A DNA stretch of 27,827 nt. Origin: a virus. The notes under the pieces were generated by a model. The model was not told the DNA's origin, did not search any database, and was given only the letters and a program-made list of their open reading frames with translations. The translations under genes were made by a program, and so were the position numbers. The DNA lies in the IMG/VR virus record IMGVR_UViG_3300037150_000095, positions 1-27,827 of that record; one strand, given 5' to 3'. This document shows, piece after piece, positions 6,768 to 14,626 of this stretch (the stretch's first letter is position 1; each line of letters begins with the position of its first letter).

Positions 6768-9450
6768 ACCCCGGCCATCCCGGCCATGTCGGGATTACCA
6801 TCAGATCGCTCTTGAAGACTTCCCACCACGCTCCGGCCACCCCTCCATTATCCATGCCCACAGCCCAGCGCGTAGAGAAGACTCCCTGAATCGACATAGG
6901 GATGCTCATTCGCGTCCTGCGCCCCGGAGTCAGAATGTATGGCGACAGCGCCAGCGTCAGAACGTAAGCCGTGTCTTGATCGTCGTAGGCTGTCACACCG
7001 CAGAGCCCGTTGCCGGTACACCACATCCGCGCGCCAACCAACTTGTCGTGGGTCATCGCAGGACTCTCACTGAGCACGCCAATCCAGTTCGAGAAGTACC
7101 CCACTTGGTTCCCGTAGTAGTCCTCGTCGTAGTATTGCCCGTCGACCACGTTCTTGATCGAGCCATCCGCCGCGAAGAAAAGCATTTGGTTCTCGACGTT
7201 CACACCAGTCAGTTGAACTGCGTTCTTCGACTTCTGTGGGACGTAGACGGCATCGTTGAAGTTCAGAGGGTCTTGTGACCACTTCCGTCCTTCGACGTTC
7301 GGAACCAGTATCCCGCGCCGCACCACGAAGACAACAGGATCGCCAGTCCCAAAGTAGTAATTTAGGACCAAGCGGCAGTTGTTTGTCGTCGAGCCGTTGA
7401 TCGGACACAGGATGTGAACCAACCGGCGAACGTGATCGATCCGCAGTTTGATGAGGTGGCCGTAGTCCCAGTTGATCGTCTCCCATGTATCCTGCTGCTC
7501 CCGGCTGATGAGCGTGGGAGCGTTGCCGGTGAACATATAGACCCCGCTGCGATGCGCCCACATTGCGAACTCTGAATCGTCCTGTCCCGCAATGTCGATA
7601 GCTGATGCTCCTACTGGACCGTTGCCGCCCCACACTTGCCGCGGCGCCCACGTAGACGGATCACCTCCATTCTGCTCAACTACGAATCCTGAGTTCTCCT
7701 TGAACGAGTACCCGATGCCGCGAATCTCTCGATAGCATATGGTCCTGTCGCCGTCATTCTCTGAGACTTGGAAGTTTCCACCGGGGATGCGCACCGTCTC
7801 GGGGTCTTGAATGTCGGAGAACAAATGGCCGCTCTGATAGCCCACCGCGCCGGTGTAGACCACTCGCTGAAGACTTTTCGCAAAGTAGATGTCGACCACG
7901 GGAGGAAGTTGAATCTTGTCGAAGTAGTTGGTTACGTCGGTCGCGCCAGGGAGGTAGGTGTCGGTGAAGTTGAACAAGGCCGTCGTGCTGGTGTTGTCTT
8001 CGACCAGCGTTGCGGTGATGGCGACGTTGGCCTGATTGAAGCCGGGGCTTTCTGTGTCAGCCTGCGAGATGTAGGTAAACGGTCCTGCCGCACTCGCCCC
8101 GCTCACCGTAGCTGCTACGACGCGCGCTTGGCAGTTGTACGGGCCGATTGGAAGACGGAGGCACTGGATCGGCCAGCCTGACTGGGTGACGTTGACGCTC
8201 TGCGCGGCCGAGTTTGAGAATCCTGTCTGGTACTGCGTGTTCATCTGGAAGAAGGTCGTGAGGTAGCGCACGCCAGTATCGACGTTGCCAATCGTGGCCG
8301 TGGTCGCTGCGGTCGATACGGCTGATAGTTCCGCCCCAGTCGGAAAGGCCGAGATGGTGACAGAGGCGCTGGGCAGGACTGGAGAGCCATTCACGAGAGC
8401 GTAGTAACTTGGATCGATGATCTGAGATGGGTCTGCGGTCGAGGTTTGATCGATGAAGGCGTAGAGGTTCAGATGAGTCGCGCCGTAGGTTGCGCCCAGC
8501 GATCCCGAGGTCTGGAGATACGCTGGAATCGCAGGCATGACCACGCTGAGGTCGACCGCCCCTCCAGTAGTGTTTACCCACTTCAAAGTCGTGAGCGGAT
8601 TGAGCGTCCCCTGCACGTTGACGAGATCGTTGATGCCCTCTCCAACTGTATTGAGCAACGTCGCAGCCAGATAGACCGTCGCTCCCGCGATGATCGGAGA
8701 TCCCGAATCGGGCGCCGTCGTCGGAGTAATCACCGCCGGCGCGTCGGGCAGTCCTGAGATGAAGATGGGCGTGCATTCCTTCCAATGCACCGTGTTGTCG
8801 ACCACGGTCCCGTTGTAGCTTGTCGGCCATGAGGGTTGGCTGGAGGCATTGCCGCTCGTGCCCGCCGTGGTGCATTGGTAGAGATACCCAGTCTGAATCT
8901 CCACCCACGCGCCCTGTCCGTCCGTCTGCCCAAAGGTCTGGAACTGCGAAGGCGAGACGACTTGGCCAACACGGTAGTAGGTTCCAGGATTCCACGGTGC
9001 GCCAAAAGGAAGGTCTGAGGCAGGATACAGAATCCCGTCTGAAGAGTTGTAAACCAGAGGTGGCTGGGTCGGGAGCAATAGGTCGGTCAGCGCCACAAAC
9101 ATCTGATTGAACGCTTGTCTAAAGGTAGGATTGAGTCCTGTAAAGGCCGTGAATCCTGTGTTCAGGAAGAACGCTGCGTCGGTGAGGGTGAGATTGCTTG
9201 CCTGAAGAAACGGCGGGCAACAGTAGATATTCCCGTCCACGAAGCCATAAACGAACAGTAGGATCGTTTCGACCGCTTGCAGATTCAGCGTTCCCGGCTG
9301 GGCCGCAAGGTAGCGCAGTAGCCCACCTCCGGTCAGAGAGTTATTCAGGCCGAAGATCAATTGCGTGGAGTGGCCATAGCGCGTTGCAGTAGATTGCGCC
9401 GTGTACCGCTGATTTTGCGAGACGGTCGCCAGACCGAGGGGAAGATTCAC
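6766..9450 (-). CDS. Large tail protein, nozzle candidate (T7 gp12 / P22 gp10-like)
   Basis: An 894-residue beta-rich protein from GTG 9450 with GGGA nearby. The frame continues upstream through KPIIIPRYGSSCQWDDS, with AAGGGG ahead of an ATC, so a non-standard earlier start is possible. Residues about 245-480 resemble repeated fibronectin/Ig-like beta modules (TPTTAPDSGSPIIAGATVYL, then FSNSAAQSVNVTQSGWPIQC). The C-terminal half has propeller-like blades (EFAMWAHRSGVYMFTGNAP, LILCP-like strands, RWAVGMDNGGVAGAWWEVF). Size, fold outline and position directly after the candidate adaptor match tail nozzle proteins of podoviruses. The family assignment is from context and needs structure comparison. 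Confidence 0.5.
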   Translation of the reverse strand: MNLPLGLATVSQNQRYTAQSTATRYGHSTQLIFGLNNSLTGGGLLRYLAAQPGTLNLQAVETILLFVYGFVDGNIYCCPPFLQASNLTLTDAAFFLNTGFTAFTGLNPTFRQAFNQMFVALTDLLLPTQPPLVYNSSDGILYPASDLPFGAPWNPGTYYRVGQVVSPSQFQTFGQTDGQGAWVEIQTGYLYQCTTAGTSGNASSQPSWPTSYNGTVVDNTVHWKECTPIFISGLPDAPAVITPTTAPDSGSPIIAGATVYLAATLLNTVGEGINDLVNVQGTLNPLTTLKWVNTTGGAVDLSVVMPAIPAYLQTSGSLGATYGATHLNLYAFIDQTSTADPSQIIDPSYYALVNGSPVLPSASVTISAFPTGAELSAVSTAATTATIGNVDTGVRYLTTFFQMNTQYQTGFSNSAAQSVNVTQSGWPIQCLRLPIGPYNCQARVVAATVSGASAAGPFTYISQADTESPGFNQANVAITATLVEDNTSTTALFNFTDTYLPGATDVTNYFDKIQLPPVVDIYFAKSLQRVVYTGAVGYQSGHLFSDIQDPETVRIPGGNFQVSENDGDRTICYREIRGIGYSFKENSGFVVEQNGGDPSTWAPRQVWGGNGPVGASAIDIAGQDDSEFAMWAHRSGVYMFTGNAPTLISREQQDTWETINWDYGHLIKLRIDHVRRLVHILCPINGSTTNNCRLVLNYYFGTGDPVVFVVRRGILVPNVEGRKWSQDPLNFNDAVYVPQKSKNAVQLTGVNVENQMLFFAADGSIKNVVDGQYYDEDYYGNQVGYFSNWIGVLSESPAMTHDKLVGARMWCTGNGLCGVTAYDDQDTAYVLTLALSPYILTPGRRTRMSIPMSIQGVFSTRWAVGMDNGGVAGAWWEVFKSDLMVIPTWPGWPG

Positions 9451-9525
9451 ACTATCGTCCCATTGGCAGGACGATCCGTACCGGGGAATGATGATCGGTT
9501 TGGCCCCTTCAAAATTTATCGCACA

Positions 9526-9544
9526 CCCCCAGTCCTGCCGGGGG
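9526..9544 (-). promoter_or_regulatory. 5' leader hairpin carrying the dispersed motif in its loop
   Basis: The minus strand reads CCCCC-GGCAGGACT-GGGGG: a 5-bp G/C stem (9544-9540 with 9530-9526) whose loop shows the GGCAGGACT motif. It begins three bases downstream of the TGATACTCT box and precedes the large tail gene, so it would sit at the very 5' end of the transcript, where it could protect the RNA or bind a protein. Confidence 0.4.
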
Positions 9545-9559
9545 CTAGAGTATCAGGCC
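9539..9559 (-). promoter_or_regulatory. Promoter-like box TGATACTCT, copy 2
   Basis: The minus strand reads TGATACTCTAGCCCCCGG from 9555. The nine-base core is identical to the other copies but the downstream part differs. It lies in the gap between the 9585-10853 gene and the large tail gene, 97 bases ahead of GTG 9450. Confidence 0.4.
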
Positions 9560-9584
9560 AACATCATCACTCCCCGCCGCAGGA

Positions 9585-10853
9585 TTACATTTGCAGCTTT
9601 GGACCTTCGACGAGGATAACGAACGGAGCAGCCAGAGCAGCCGCAGGATAGGCAGACGCAGTGAGTTCGCCCGTGGTCGCATCGACCGACAGTCCAGTGG
9701 ACAGCAGCCCCAAAGCGCCGAGGTCGCCCGTCCCGGTTGTGACGCCGGTGATGATGTAGCCGTTCATCTCAACGTTGGTCGCGGTGAGTCCTGTCGAGAG
9801 CACGGCTGTGAGCAACCCGTTCAGCGCCGAGCCATGAGTCAAGCCCTGGATCACGCCGATGCTTCCGGGGGTGAGGGTTTGGTTCACCGGCAGGACCGTG
9901 ATCGCGCCAGCCGCCGTCGCAGAGGCAGCGGTAGCCGCCACCGTCGAGCCGTTGATCGAGAATGAGTCCTGTGTAGCCTGGATAGGAGCGTTGCCGTTTG
10001 TGACGAGGACGGTGGCCGTCGCGGTTTCACCCGAGGTTGCCGAAAGATTCGGCGCAATCAGGTTGGCTGTGATCGAGGTGGTACTGGCCGTCAACACCTG
10101 AACGACCGCACCTTGCGGGACTTCGCCGGCTGCTAGACCTTGCAGGACGATGAAGTTGCCTGGGACGATGCTCGTTCCGGTGTTGGTGCATGTGATTGTC
10201 AGAACGTTCGAGGCGACGGCGACGGCAGACACGGCGATGGATTGTCCTGACGCCGTGCCGAGTGTGACAGGATTGTTCGCGTTGCCGCCGAAGAGTTGCT
10301 GCCACTTCAGAGTGTCGGTTCCAACCGCGTAATGCAGCGTCTTGGATGCGCCCATGTTGAAGCTGAAGGATGTTCCAGCCACAACCGCCGTGACCTGAAC
10401 GATGACGCCGTTGAGGAAGATGCCAAAGTTCGTCGCGCCATTGGTCAACAGGACGAAACTATTCAGCGGAGGAGGGGTTGTCGTGCTGACCGTCGCCACG
10501 CCGTTGACCGTAAAGACGGACTGGGTTGCGGCACCGGAGAGCGTTCCTAGCGTGATCGGTGTCCCGAGAGGCGCTTCGTTGGCGTTCTGAAAAATCTGCA
10601 ATCCCCACGTCGACAGCGTGCTTCCCTTCACCAGACTGGCAGAGAACCCTGGAGGTCCGGAAACCACGTAGTAATCCGTGATATTGCCCGGATAGCCAAT
10701 GGCCGCGTCCGCTTGGTTTATGGCCTGAGTGATGGCGCCGAGATTCAACAGGTCGCCGCCGGGGATGTAGCTTCCCGAAGCCTGCGCCGCGATGTAGAGC
10801 TGCTTCGTGCGAAGCCGATGATGAACTGCCTGAGTGGTAAGAGCGAGCGACAT
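9585..10853 (-). CDS. Virion structural protein with repeated beta modules
   Basis: The product is 422 residues from ATG 10853, chosen because AAAGGAGATTC stands just ahead; the longer frame to 11018 lacks a site. The N-terminus is helical and conserved-looking (ALTTQAVHHRLRTKQLYIAA). The rest is beta-rich with a recurring module: a strand like VASNVLTITCTNTG, then SIVPGNFIVLQGLA, then TSITANLIAPNLSA. The module appears in a related form in the exported 758-residue protein. Such modules are common in phage capsid-decorating or fibre proteins. The exact role is unknown. Its ribosome site is the same as that of the major capsid protein, suggesting strong translation. Confidence 0.6.
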   Translation of the reverse strand: MSLALTTQAVHHRLRTKQLYIAAQASGSYIPGGDLLNLGAITQAINQADAAIGYPGNITDYYVVSGPPGFSASLVKGSTLSTWGLQIFQNANEAPLGTPITLGTLSGAATQSVFTVNGVATVSTTTPPPLNSFVLLTNGATNFGIFLNGVIVQVTAVVAGTSFSFNMGASKTLHYAVGTDTLKWQQLFGGNANNPVTLGTASGQSIAVSAVAVASNVLTITCTNTGTSIVPGNFIVLQGLAAGEVPQGAVVQVLTASTTSITANLIAPNLSATSGETATATVLVTNGNAPIQATQDSFSINGSTVAATAASATAAGAITVLPVNQTLTPGSIGVIQGLTHGSALNGLLTAVLSTGLTATNVEMNGYIITGVTTGTGDLGALGLLSTGLSVDATTGELTASAYPAAALAAPFVILVEGPKLQM

Positions 10854-10888
10854 GATGAATCTCCTTTGCGGGCTGTACACTTCCCCGA

Positions 10889-10909
10889 CGAAAGGCAGAG
10901 TATCATCCC
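10889..10909 (-). promoter_or_regulatory. Promoter-like box TGATACTCTGCC, copy 3
   Basis: The minus strand reads TGATACTCTGCCTTTCGTCG from 10905, 44 bases ahead of ATG 10853. The box differs from the 22332 copy at a single position over 20 bases. It lies in the only gap between two adjacent tail genes. Confidence 0.5.
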
Positions 10910-10912
10910 GCC

Positions 10913-11641
10913 TCAGATGTACGGGGTCCCTCCGGCCGAGATACTTACGCCTTGTCCTCGCTTCGTGCCTCGCGGGAAGATGTTCTGAGCCTGCGCCTGC
11001 ATCACTAGAAGGTTGCACAAATTCTGCTTGTCCCGCGCAAGACTCTTTTCGATCTTAGCCTGCGCCTTGCCCATATTGTTGTTGCTGGCTGCGATGACGG
11101 CTGCCACCTGAAGCGCAAGGATAAACCCGATCCCACGCATGACCGACTGAGCATTGTCGTAGATGTCGGTGGAGAGAGCGTAGAAGTAAAGACGTATCGT
11201 GACCGGCGTGTAGCTAGGCGTCAGTTGGATCGAACCTTGAGCCCAGCGATACTCCTGCACCCCAAGGTTCCCTATCTGCACGTCGGCAAGCTCGTTCACT
11301 GCGTTCGCCTGGGAGTAGCTGGTGTCCGGCTGTCCTGTCACCTTCCAATCGAGGCGCTTCGGCCGCAGGAACCATTCAAGCGGCTGACCGGCAGCAAAGT
11401 ACGGAGCCAGATCGACGGGCGGGTTGGAACCATCGGTGAGCGGCGGGGGTGCAGCAGGGAGGGCAATGAGCGCGATCTGTTCCTGCTGTTGGACTCCGAG
11501 CCGCTCGAGAGTGATCTCAAGCGACTCGTTTTCCTGGTCAATCCCCGGCATGATGTAGTCGCTTGAGAAGCGTCGGTTCCCCGGATCGTCGAGCAACCAA
11601 CCGACTCGCGCGACTATTTGCCCCACAGTGAGGATTGCCAT
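10913..11641 (-). CDS. Head-tail adaptor candidate (T7 gp11 / gp6-like)
   Basis: A 242-residue protein starting at ATG 11641. The start is preceded by AGGCAGGACA, so the dispersed motif core here serves as the ribosome binding site. The N-terminus begins with a helix and DNA-end type motif (VGQIVARVGWLLDDPGNRRF, then SSDYIMPGIDQENESLEITL), a pattern seen in phage adaptor proteins with an N-terminal helical bundle. A beta domain follows (TPVTIRLYFYALSTDIYD), then a long C-terminal helix region (KAQAKIEKSLARDKQNL). Position between capsid and nozzle genes and the length fit the ring that joins portal and tail nozzle. It ends 4 bases before the promoter-like box of the next gene. Confidence 0.5.
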   Translation of the reverse strand: MAILTVGQIVARVGWLLDDPGNRRFSSDYIMPGIDQENESLEITLERLGVQQQEQIALIALPAAPPPLTDGSNPPVDLAPYFAAGQPLEWFLRPKRLDWKVTGQPDTSYSQANAVNELADVQIGNLGVQEYRWAQGSIQLTPSYTPVTIRLYFYALSTDIYDNAQSVMRGIGFILALQVAAVIAASNNNMGKAQAKIEKSLARDKQNLCNLLVMQAQAQNIFPRGTKRGQGVSISAGGTPYI

Positions 11642-11656
11642 TGTCCTGCCTCTTTT

Positions 11657-12808
11657 CTACGCCGCTGCCGGCTTTGGTGCTTTGACAGACTTCGCCACAG
11701 CCTCGCCCACATCCGCAGCGTGCTGCGCTTGCCGGCTGTCCTGATAGGCGTCCTCAGACTCTTTCAGGCGCATCGCAGCAACGCTGAGAGGATGAGGCAT
11801 CCCTAATGACTGCCGCGCTGCCTTCTCGTCGATCGTCTCAGCGACGTAATCTGAGATGCCCATCTCTTTCACGGTGGCGCGGGTCAAACGCTCCAAGCAG
11901 AGATCATCTTCGCCGATTGCGTTGATCTCATAAGCCTTACGTGGGTCGATGACGTAGGTGCATCCCATATTCGTGCAGGACGCGGCCCCCGGTTCGCACG
12001 GCTTCTGACACTTCGGGCAGACGGGGATCTTCACGCCGGTGTCGCGCTGCTGCTCGACCCACTTCGGCATCTCTTTGATGAAGCCCAGATGAAGCAGACG
12101 TCGCGCGCTGGCCTTCTGAGGAAGCGTTGGCTCCTGTTTCTGCCGATCACGCTCGTTACCGTAGCGCAAGTGCTCGTGCATCCATGCGACAGCGGCTTTG
12201 CGACAGGAATCAAAGACTTGCCCATAGGTCTGCCCAAAATGCTGTTCCTCCGTACTCATCGTGTTCAGCCACTTCGCATCGCTAAGATCGGCTGGGATGC
12301 CGCGGAAGGAGAACACGCCCTGCGGATAGAGCTTTGGAAACTCGTTCGCCATCTGGATTGGGTGCCAGTCGGTTGCCAGCAGCGGAGAGTCGGCGCCACG
12401 TCTGCCCGGTTCAATGAAGGCGTCCTTGAAGATGTAGACGGAGTAGTCCTCGGCGTCCTTGGGAGGGCCAATCTTGCCGTTTGATGCACGCGACGGGATC
12501 AACAAGGAATCGGTGTGAAGGACGATGGGCAGGAAGCTCACCACAGTCGCCCACGCCACTCCGACCTGGTTGAGCCGAGACTGCACCGATGCCCGGTTAC
12601 GCTCGAACTGAGGGTCCGTAGGACGCCCCAGAGCCTTGTGGTTGATCGCGCCAATCTCGATCTCGCGTGTCCCAAAGGTAACGCGCTCCGAGACGCCTCC
12701 AGTCGCTCTGCCTTCGGGCAGGCTGCTGATCGCTGCGGCTCGCTCCGCCGTAACCTCTGCCGGTGTGTCTGCAAGCGCCGGTCCGTATGTCAATTTCTCA
12801 ATTGCCAT
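11657..12808 (-). CDS. Virion-region protein with a zinc-binding Cys cluster
   Basis: A 383-residue protein of unknown family starting at ATG 12808. The first 250 residues look globular (WATVVSFLPIVLHTDSLLIP, YSVYIFKDAF, FPKLYPQGVFSFRG). A cluster of five cysteines at 264, 267, 271, 278 and 283 (CPKCQKPC, then CTNMGC) is typical of a zinc ribbon. The C-terminus is helical and Ala/Lys-rich (AQHAADVGEAVAKSVKAPKP). There is no signal peptide or membrane segment. Together with the next gene it lies between the capsid and adaptor genes, a place normally taken by head-completion or decoration proteins. An alternative is a non-structural accessory protein. Confidence 0.55.
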   Translation of the reverse strand: MAIEKLTYGPALADTPAEVTAERAAAISSLPEGRATGGVSERVTFGTREIEIGAINHKALGRPTDPQFERNRASVQSRLNQVGVAWATVVSFLPIVLHTDSLLIPSRASNGKIGPPKDAEDYSVYIFKDAFIEPGRRGADSPLLATDWHPIQMANEFPKLYPQGVFSFRGIPADLSDAKWLNTMSTEEQHFGQTYGQVFDSCRKAAVAWMHEHLRYGNERDRQKQEPTLPQKASARRLLHLGFIKEMPKWVEQQRDTGVKIPVCPKCQKPCEPGAASCTNMGCTYVIDPRKAYEINAIGEDDLCLERLTRATVKEMGISDYVAETIDEKAARQSLGMPHPLSVAAMRLKESEDAYQDSRQAQHAADVGEAVAKSVKAPKPAAA

Positions 12809-12841
12809 GTTCGTATTCCTCCTGGTTGTTGCGTCCTGTTG

Positions 12842-13579
12842 TTAGTTGCCGTAGTTGCTGGAGATTCCCGCATGTTCGGCGGCAAGCTGGCGAGCCTGAC
12901 CACCCTCCAGATAGGTTGAAAAGAAAGGACGCAAGGCAGTCATATTGGCGTCCCGTGTCTCCCGGTTCCACTTCTCGCTGCGCAATTTGTCGCGGTTCTC
13001 CGCCTCGTACTGCCGCTTGCGCACATACGCTCCGGTCGAGTACGCCAGCATCTCGTCGCGCATCAGTTCCCACTGCTCGATGATCCTGTCGAGGTAAGGG
13101 CCCGTCGGCGCTTCTGGATAGGGTGTGATCCCTGGAGGCAGGCAGGACACATAAGCCCCGCGGTAGGGATATGGCCCAAGCATCGGGAGGGTCGTGCCTT
13201 CAACCACTTTCGAGTTCCACTCGGCAGGACTCCCGAAGAACGCTGGCCCTACCCACTTTTCAAGGATGAAACCCGGCGTCTCGATGAATTCACAGTATTT
13301 CGGGATCCTGCGCATCTCGATCACATGCCGCTCGGCGCAGGACTCGCCCACCAGTTCGTGTCCTGTCTCTCCAGCCACGATGCGACCGCGTATCTCTACT
13401 GGAAGGTTCTCATCCCAGTCTGCCCAGTCTCCTGCGGAAAGCTCGGTGACGAAATCAGAGAACACCACGCGGTAGTTCTGGAAGCCCATGTAGCTGTCGC
13501 CATGCCGCTGACGGAGGTAGGAGTTCGCTTCCTTCAGTGCGGGACCGCTGTAACCGTCAAGCTCGTTGTGCTCGGGCAT
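12842..13579 (-). CDS. Unrecognised head/tail-region protein
   Basis: The product is 245 residues from ATG 13579. An upstream TTG at 13603 lies inside the terminator T-run and is rejected. The N-terminal part is globular (YMGFQNYRVVFSDFVTELSA, DWADWDENLP). The middle has GETGHELVGESCAERHVIEM. The C-terminal half is proline/tyrosine-rich, then strongly helical and charged (YVRKRQYEAENRDKLRSEKW). The family is not recognised. It follows a clear terminator, so unless read-through occurs it would need its own promoter; none of the TGATACTCT boxes is nearby. Two CAGGACTC motif copies (13225, 13338) encode Ser-Pro-Ala and Glu-Ser-Cys. Confidence 0.6.
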   Translation of the reverse strand: MPEHNELDGYSGPALKEANSYLRQRHGDSYMGFQNYRVVFSDFVTELSAGDWADWDENLPVEIRGRIVAGETGHELVGESCAERHVIEMRRIPKYCEFIETPGFILEKWVGPAFFGSPAEWNSKVVEGTTLPMLGPYPYRGAYVSCLPPGITPYPEAPTGPYLDRIIEQWELMRDEMLAYSTGAYVRKRQYEAENRDKLRSEKWNRETRDANMTALRPFFSTYLEGGQARQLAAEHAGISSNYGN

Positions 13580-13599
13580 ACGTATAAGCCTACCAGACA

Positions 13600-13645
13600 G
13601 CAAAAAGACGGCAGGACTCCCGTTGCCTTGAAGGAATCCTGCCGT
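13600..13645 (-). terminator. Intrinsic terminator built from two copies of the dispersed motif
   Basis: The stem pairs 13608-13620 (ACGGCAGGACTCC on plus) with 13633-13645 (GGAATCCTGCCGT), 12 of 13 positions, with a 12-base loop. On the minus strand it is followed by CTTTTTG. It lies 18 bases past the stop of the exported-protein gene. Each arm is a copy of the dispersed CAGGACTC-type motif in opposite orientation. Confidence 0.8.
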
Positions 13646-13663
13646 GTGGAAAAGGCAAAGGCT

Positions 13664-14533
13664 TTAGTAACCCGCGATACACCGGCTCCCCGGCATCAGG
13701 TAGATGGTGTAGCTGGCGCTGCTCGACAGAGCGTTGATGCTGACTGTCGTGGGTAATGTGGTCGAAGTGACGAGGAAGTCCACATCAGCCCTATAGCTGG
13801 TATTGGCCGTGGTTGCGGTCGTCGCAGCAGTGATGTCCGTTGGGGTTGCAAAAGACGATCCAGCGCCGATCAGCGTATACACGTCCGCCAAGGTTGCGCC
13901 GCCAGAGCCGTAGTGCATGGTGCTGGTGACGATGGCGCTCGACGTGGCATTGCTGGTGTTCAGCCCGATCTTGATCGTTCCTGACGTGTTACTGGTTTGC
14001 CAGGTCAGCGAACAATGAACGGGAACTGTGGTGTAGGGCGGCAGCGGTGCTGTGGTGATGGCGGCAACGTAGGAGGTGGTGCCGTTCGAGAAGCCCGAGG
14101 AGGCCGTCTGGATGCCACTCTGCGTGCCTGTAAAGTTGCTGGCAGAGCCGCCGGCCGATGTGGACACCTCAAACACTCCAGCCGTCAGCCCGGTAGCGAT
14201 CACATAGTACGTGGTTCCTGCGGTGAGTCCTGTCGGCAGCGCCCCAGTGGTGTTGAAGAACACCTCTTGACCGGCGATGCAGGTATTTGGGACATTGACT
14301 ATGCCAGGAGACGCAAGCGTGAGCGTGACCGTTGAGCCCGGAGCAAAGCACCCCGGAAAGCTCCACGCGTTCACGTTCATAAACTCCGCCGTAGTCCCTG
14401 GAAGGTAGAGGTTCTGCTGTGCGTCGTAACCCCCCAGCCTTCCGCCAGGGACTTGCGCTTGAGCGATGGGAGCAATGGCCATCGTTGCCAGCCCGAAGAT
14501 GAGAACACCGATTACCGACTTCATATTCCGCAT
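13664..14533 (-). CDS. Sec-exported protein encoded directly after the capsid gene
   Basis: The product is 289 residues from ATG 14533, fixed by GAGGAG seven bases upstream. The first 26 residues form a clear signal peptide: charged start MRNMK, hydrophobic core SVIGVLIFGLATMAIA and an AQA cleavage site. The mature part is Gly/Thr/Ser-rich and beta-like (TAGTTYYVIATGLTAGVFEV, SGTIKIGLNTSNATSSAIV), similar in style to decoration or fibre beta modules, with three cysteines. Exported proteins are not expected in a capsid operon. It could be released from infected cells, coat the virion after lysis or modify the envelope. It sits between two motif-based hairpins and may therefore have its own RNA level. 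Confidence 0.65.
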   Translation of the reverse strand: MRNMKSVIGVLIFGLATMAIAPIAQAQVPGGRLGGYDAQQNLYLPGTTAEFMNVNAWSFPGCFAPGSTVTLTLASPGIVNVPNTCIAGQEVFFNTTGALPTGLTAGTTYYVIATGLTAGVFEVSTSAGGSASNFTGTQSGIQTASSGFSNGTTSYVAAITTAPLPPYTTVPVHCSLTWQTSNTSGTIKIGLNTSNATSSAIVTSTMHYGSGGATLADVYTLIGAGSSFATPTDITAATTATTANTSYRADVDFLVTSTTLPTTVSINALSSSASYTIYLMPGSRCIAGY

Positions 14534-14585
14534 TGGATTTCTCCTCAAATCGTGATCCGCGACCAGCGCGGGAAACTTTGGTAAG

Positions 14586-14613
14586 GCGACAGGACTATTT
14601 CGAGTCCTGCCGC
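14586..14613 (-). terminator. Stem-loop from paired motif copies after the capsid gene
   Basis: GCGACAGGACT (14586-14596) pairs with AGTCCTGCCGC (14603-14613) at 10 of 11 positions with a 6-base loop. It lies 13 bases beyond the capsid gene stop. There is no strong T-run on the minus strand, so it may be an RNA end protector or a partial terminator rather than a full one. Confidence 0.5.
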
Positions 14614-14626
14614 TCAAGTCGTTGAT

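Noticed and set aside
13580-13603. TTG start at 13603 for the 12842-13579 gene
   Set aside because: It lies in the T-run of the terminator; ATG 13579 is the better start.
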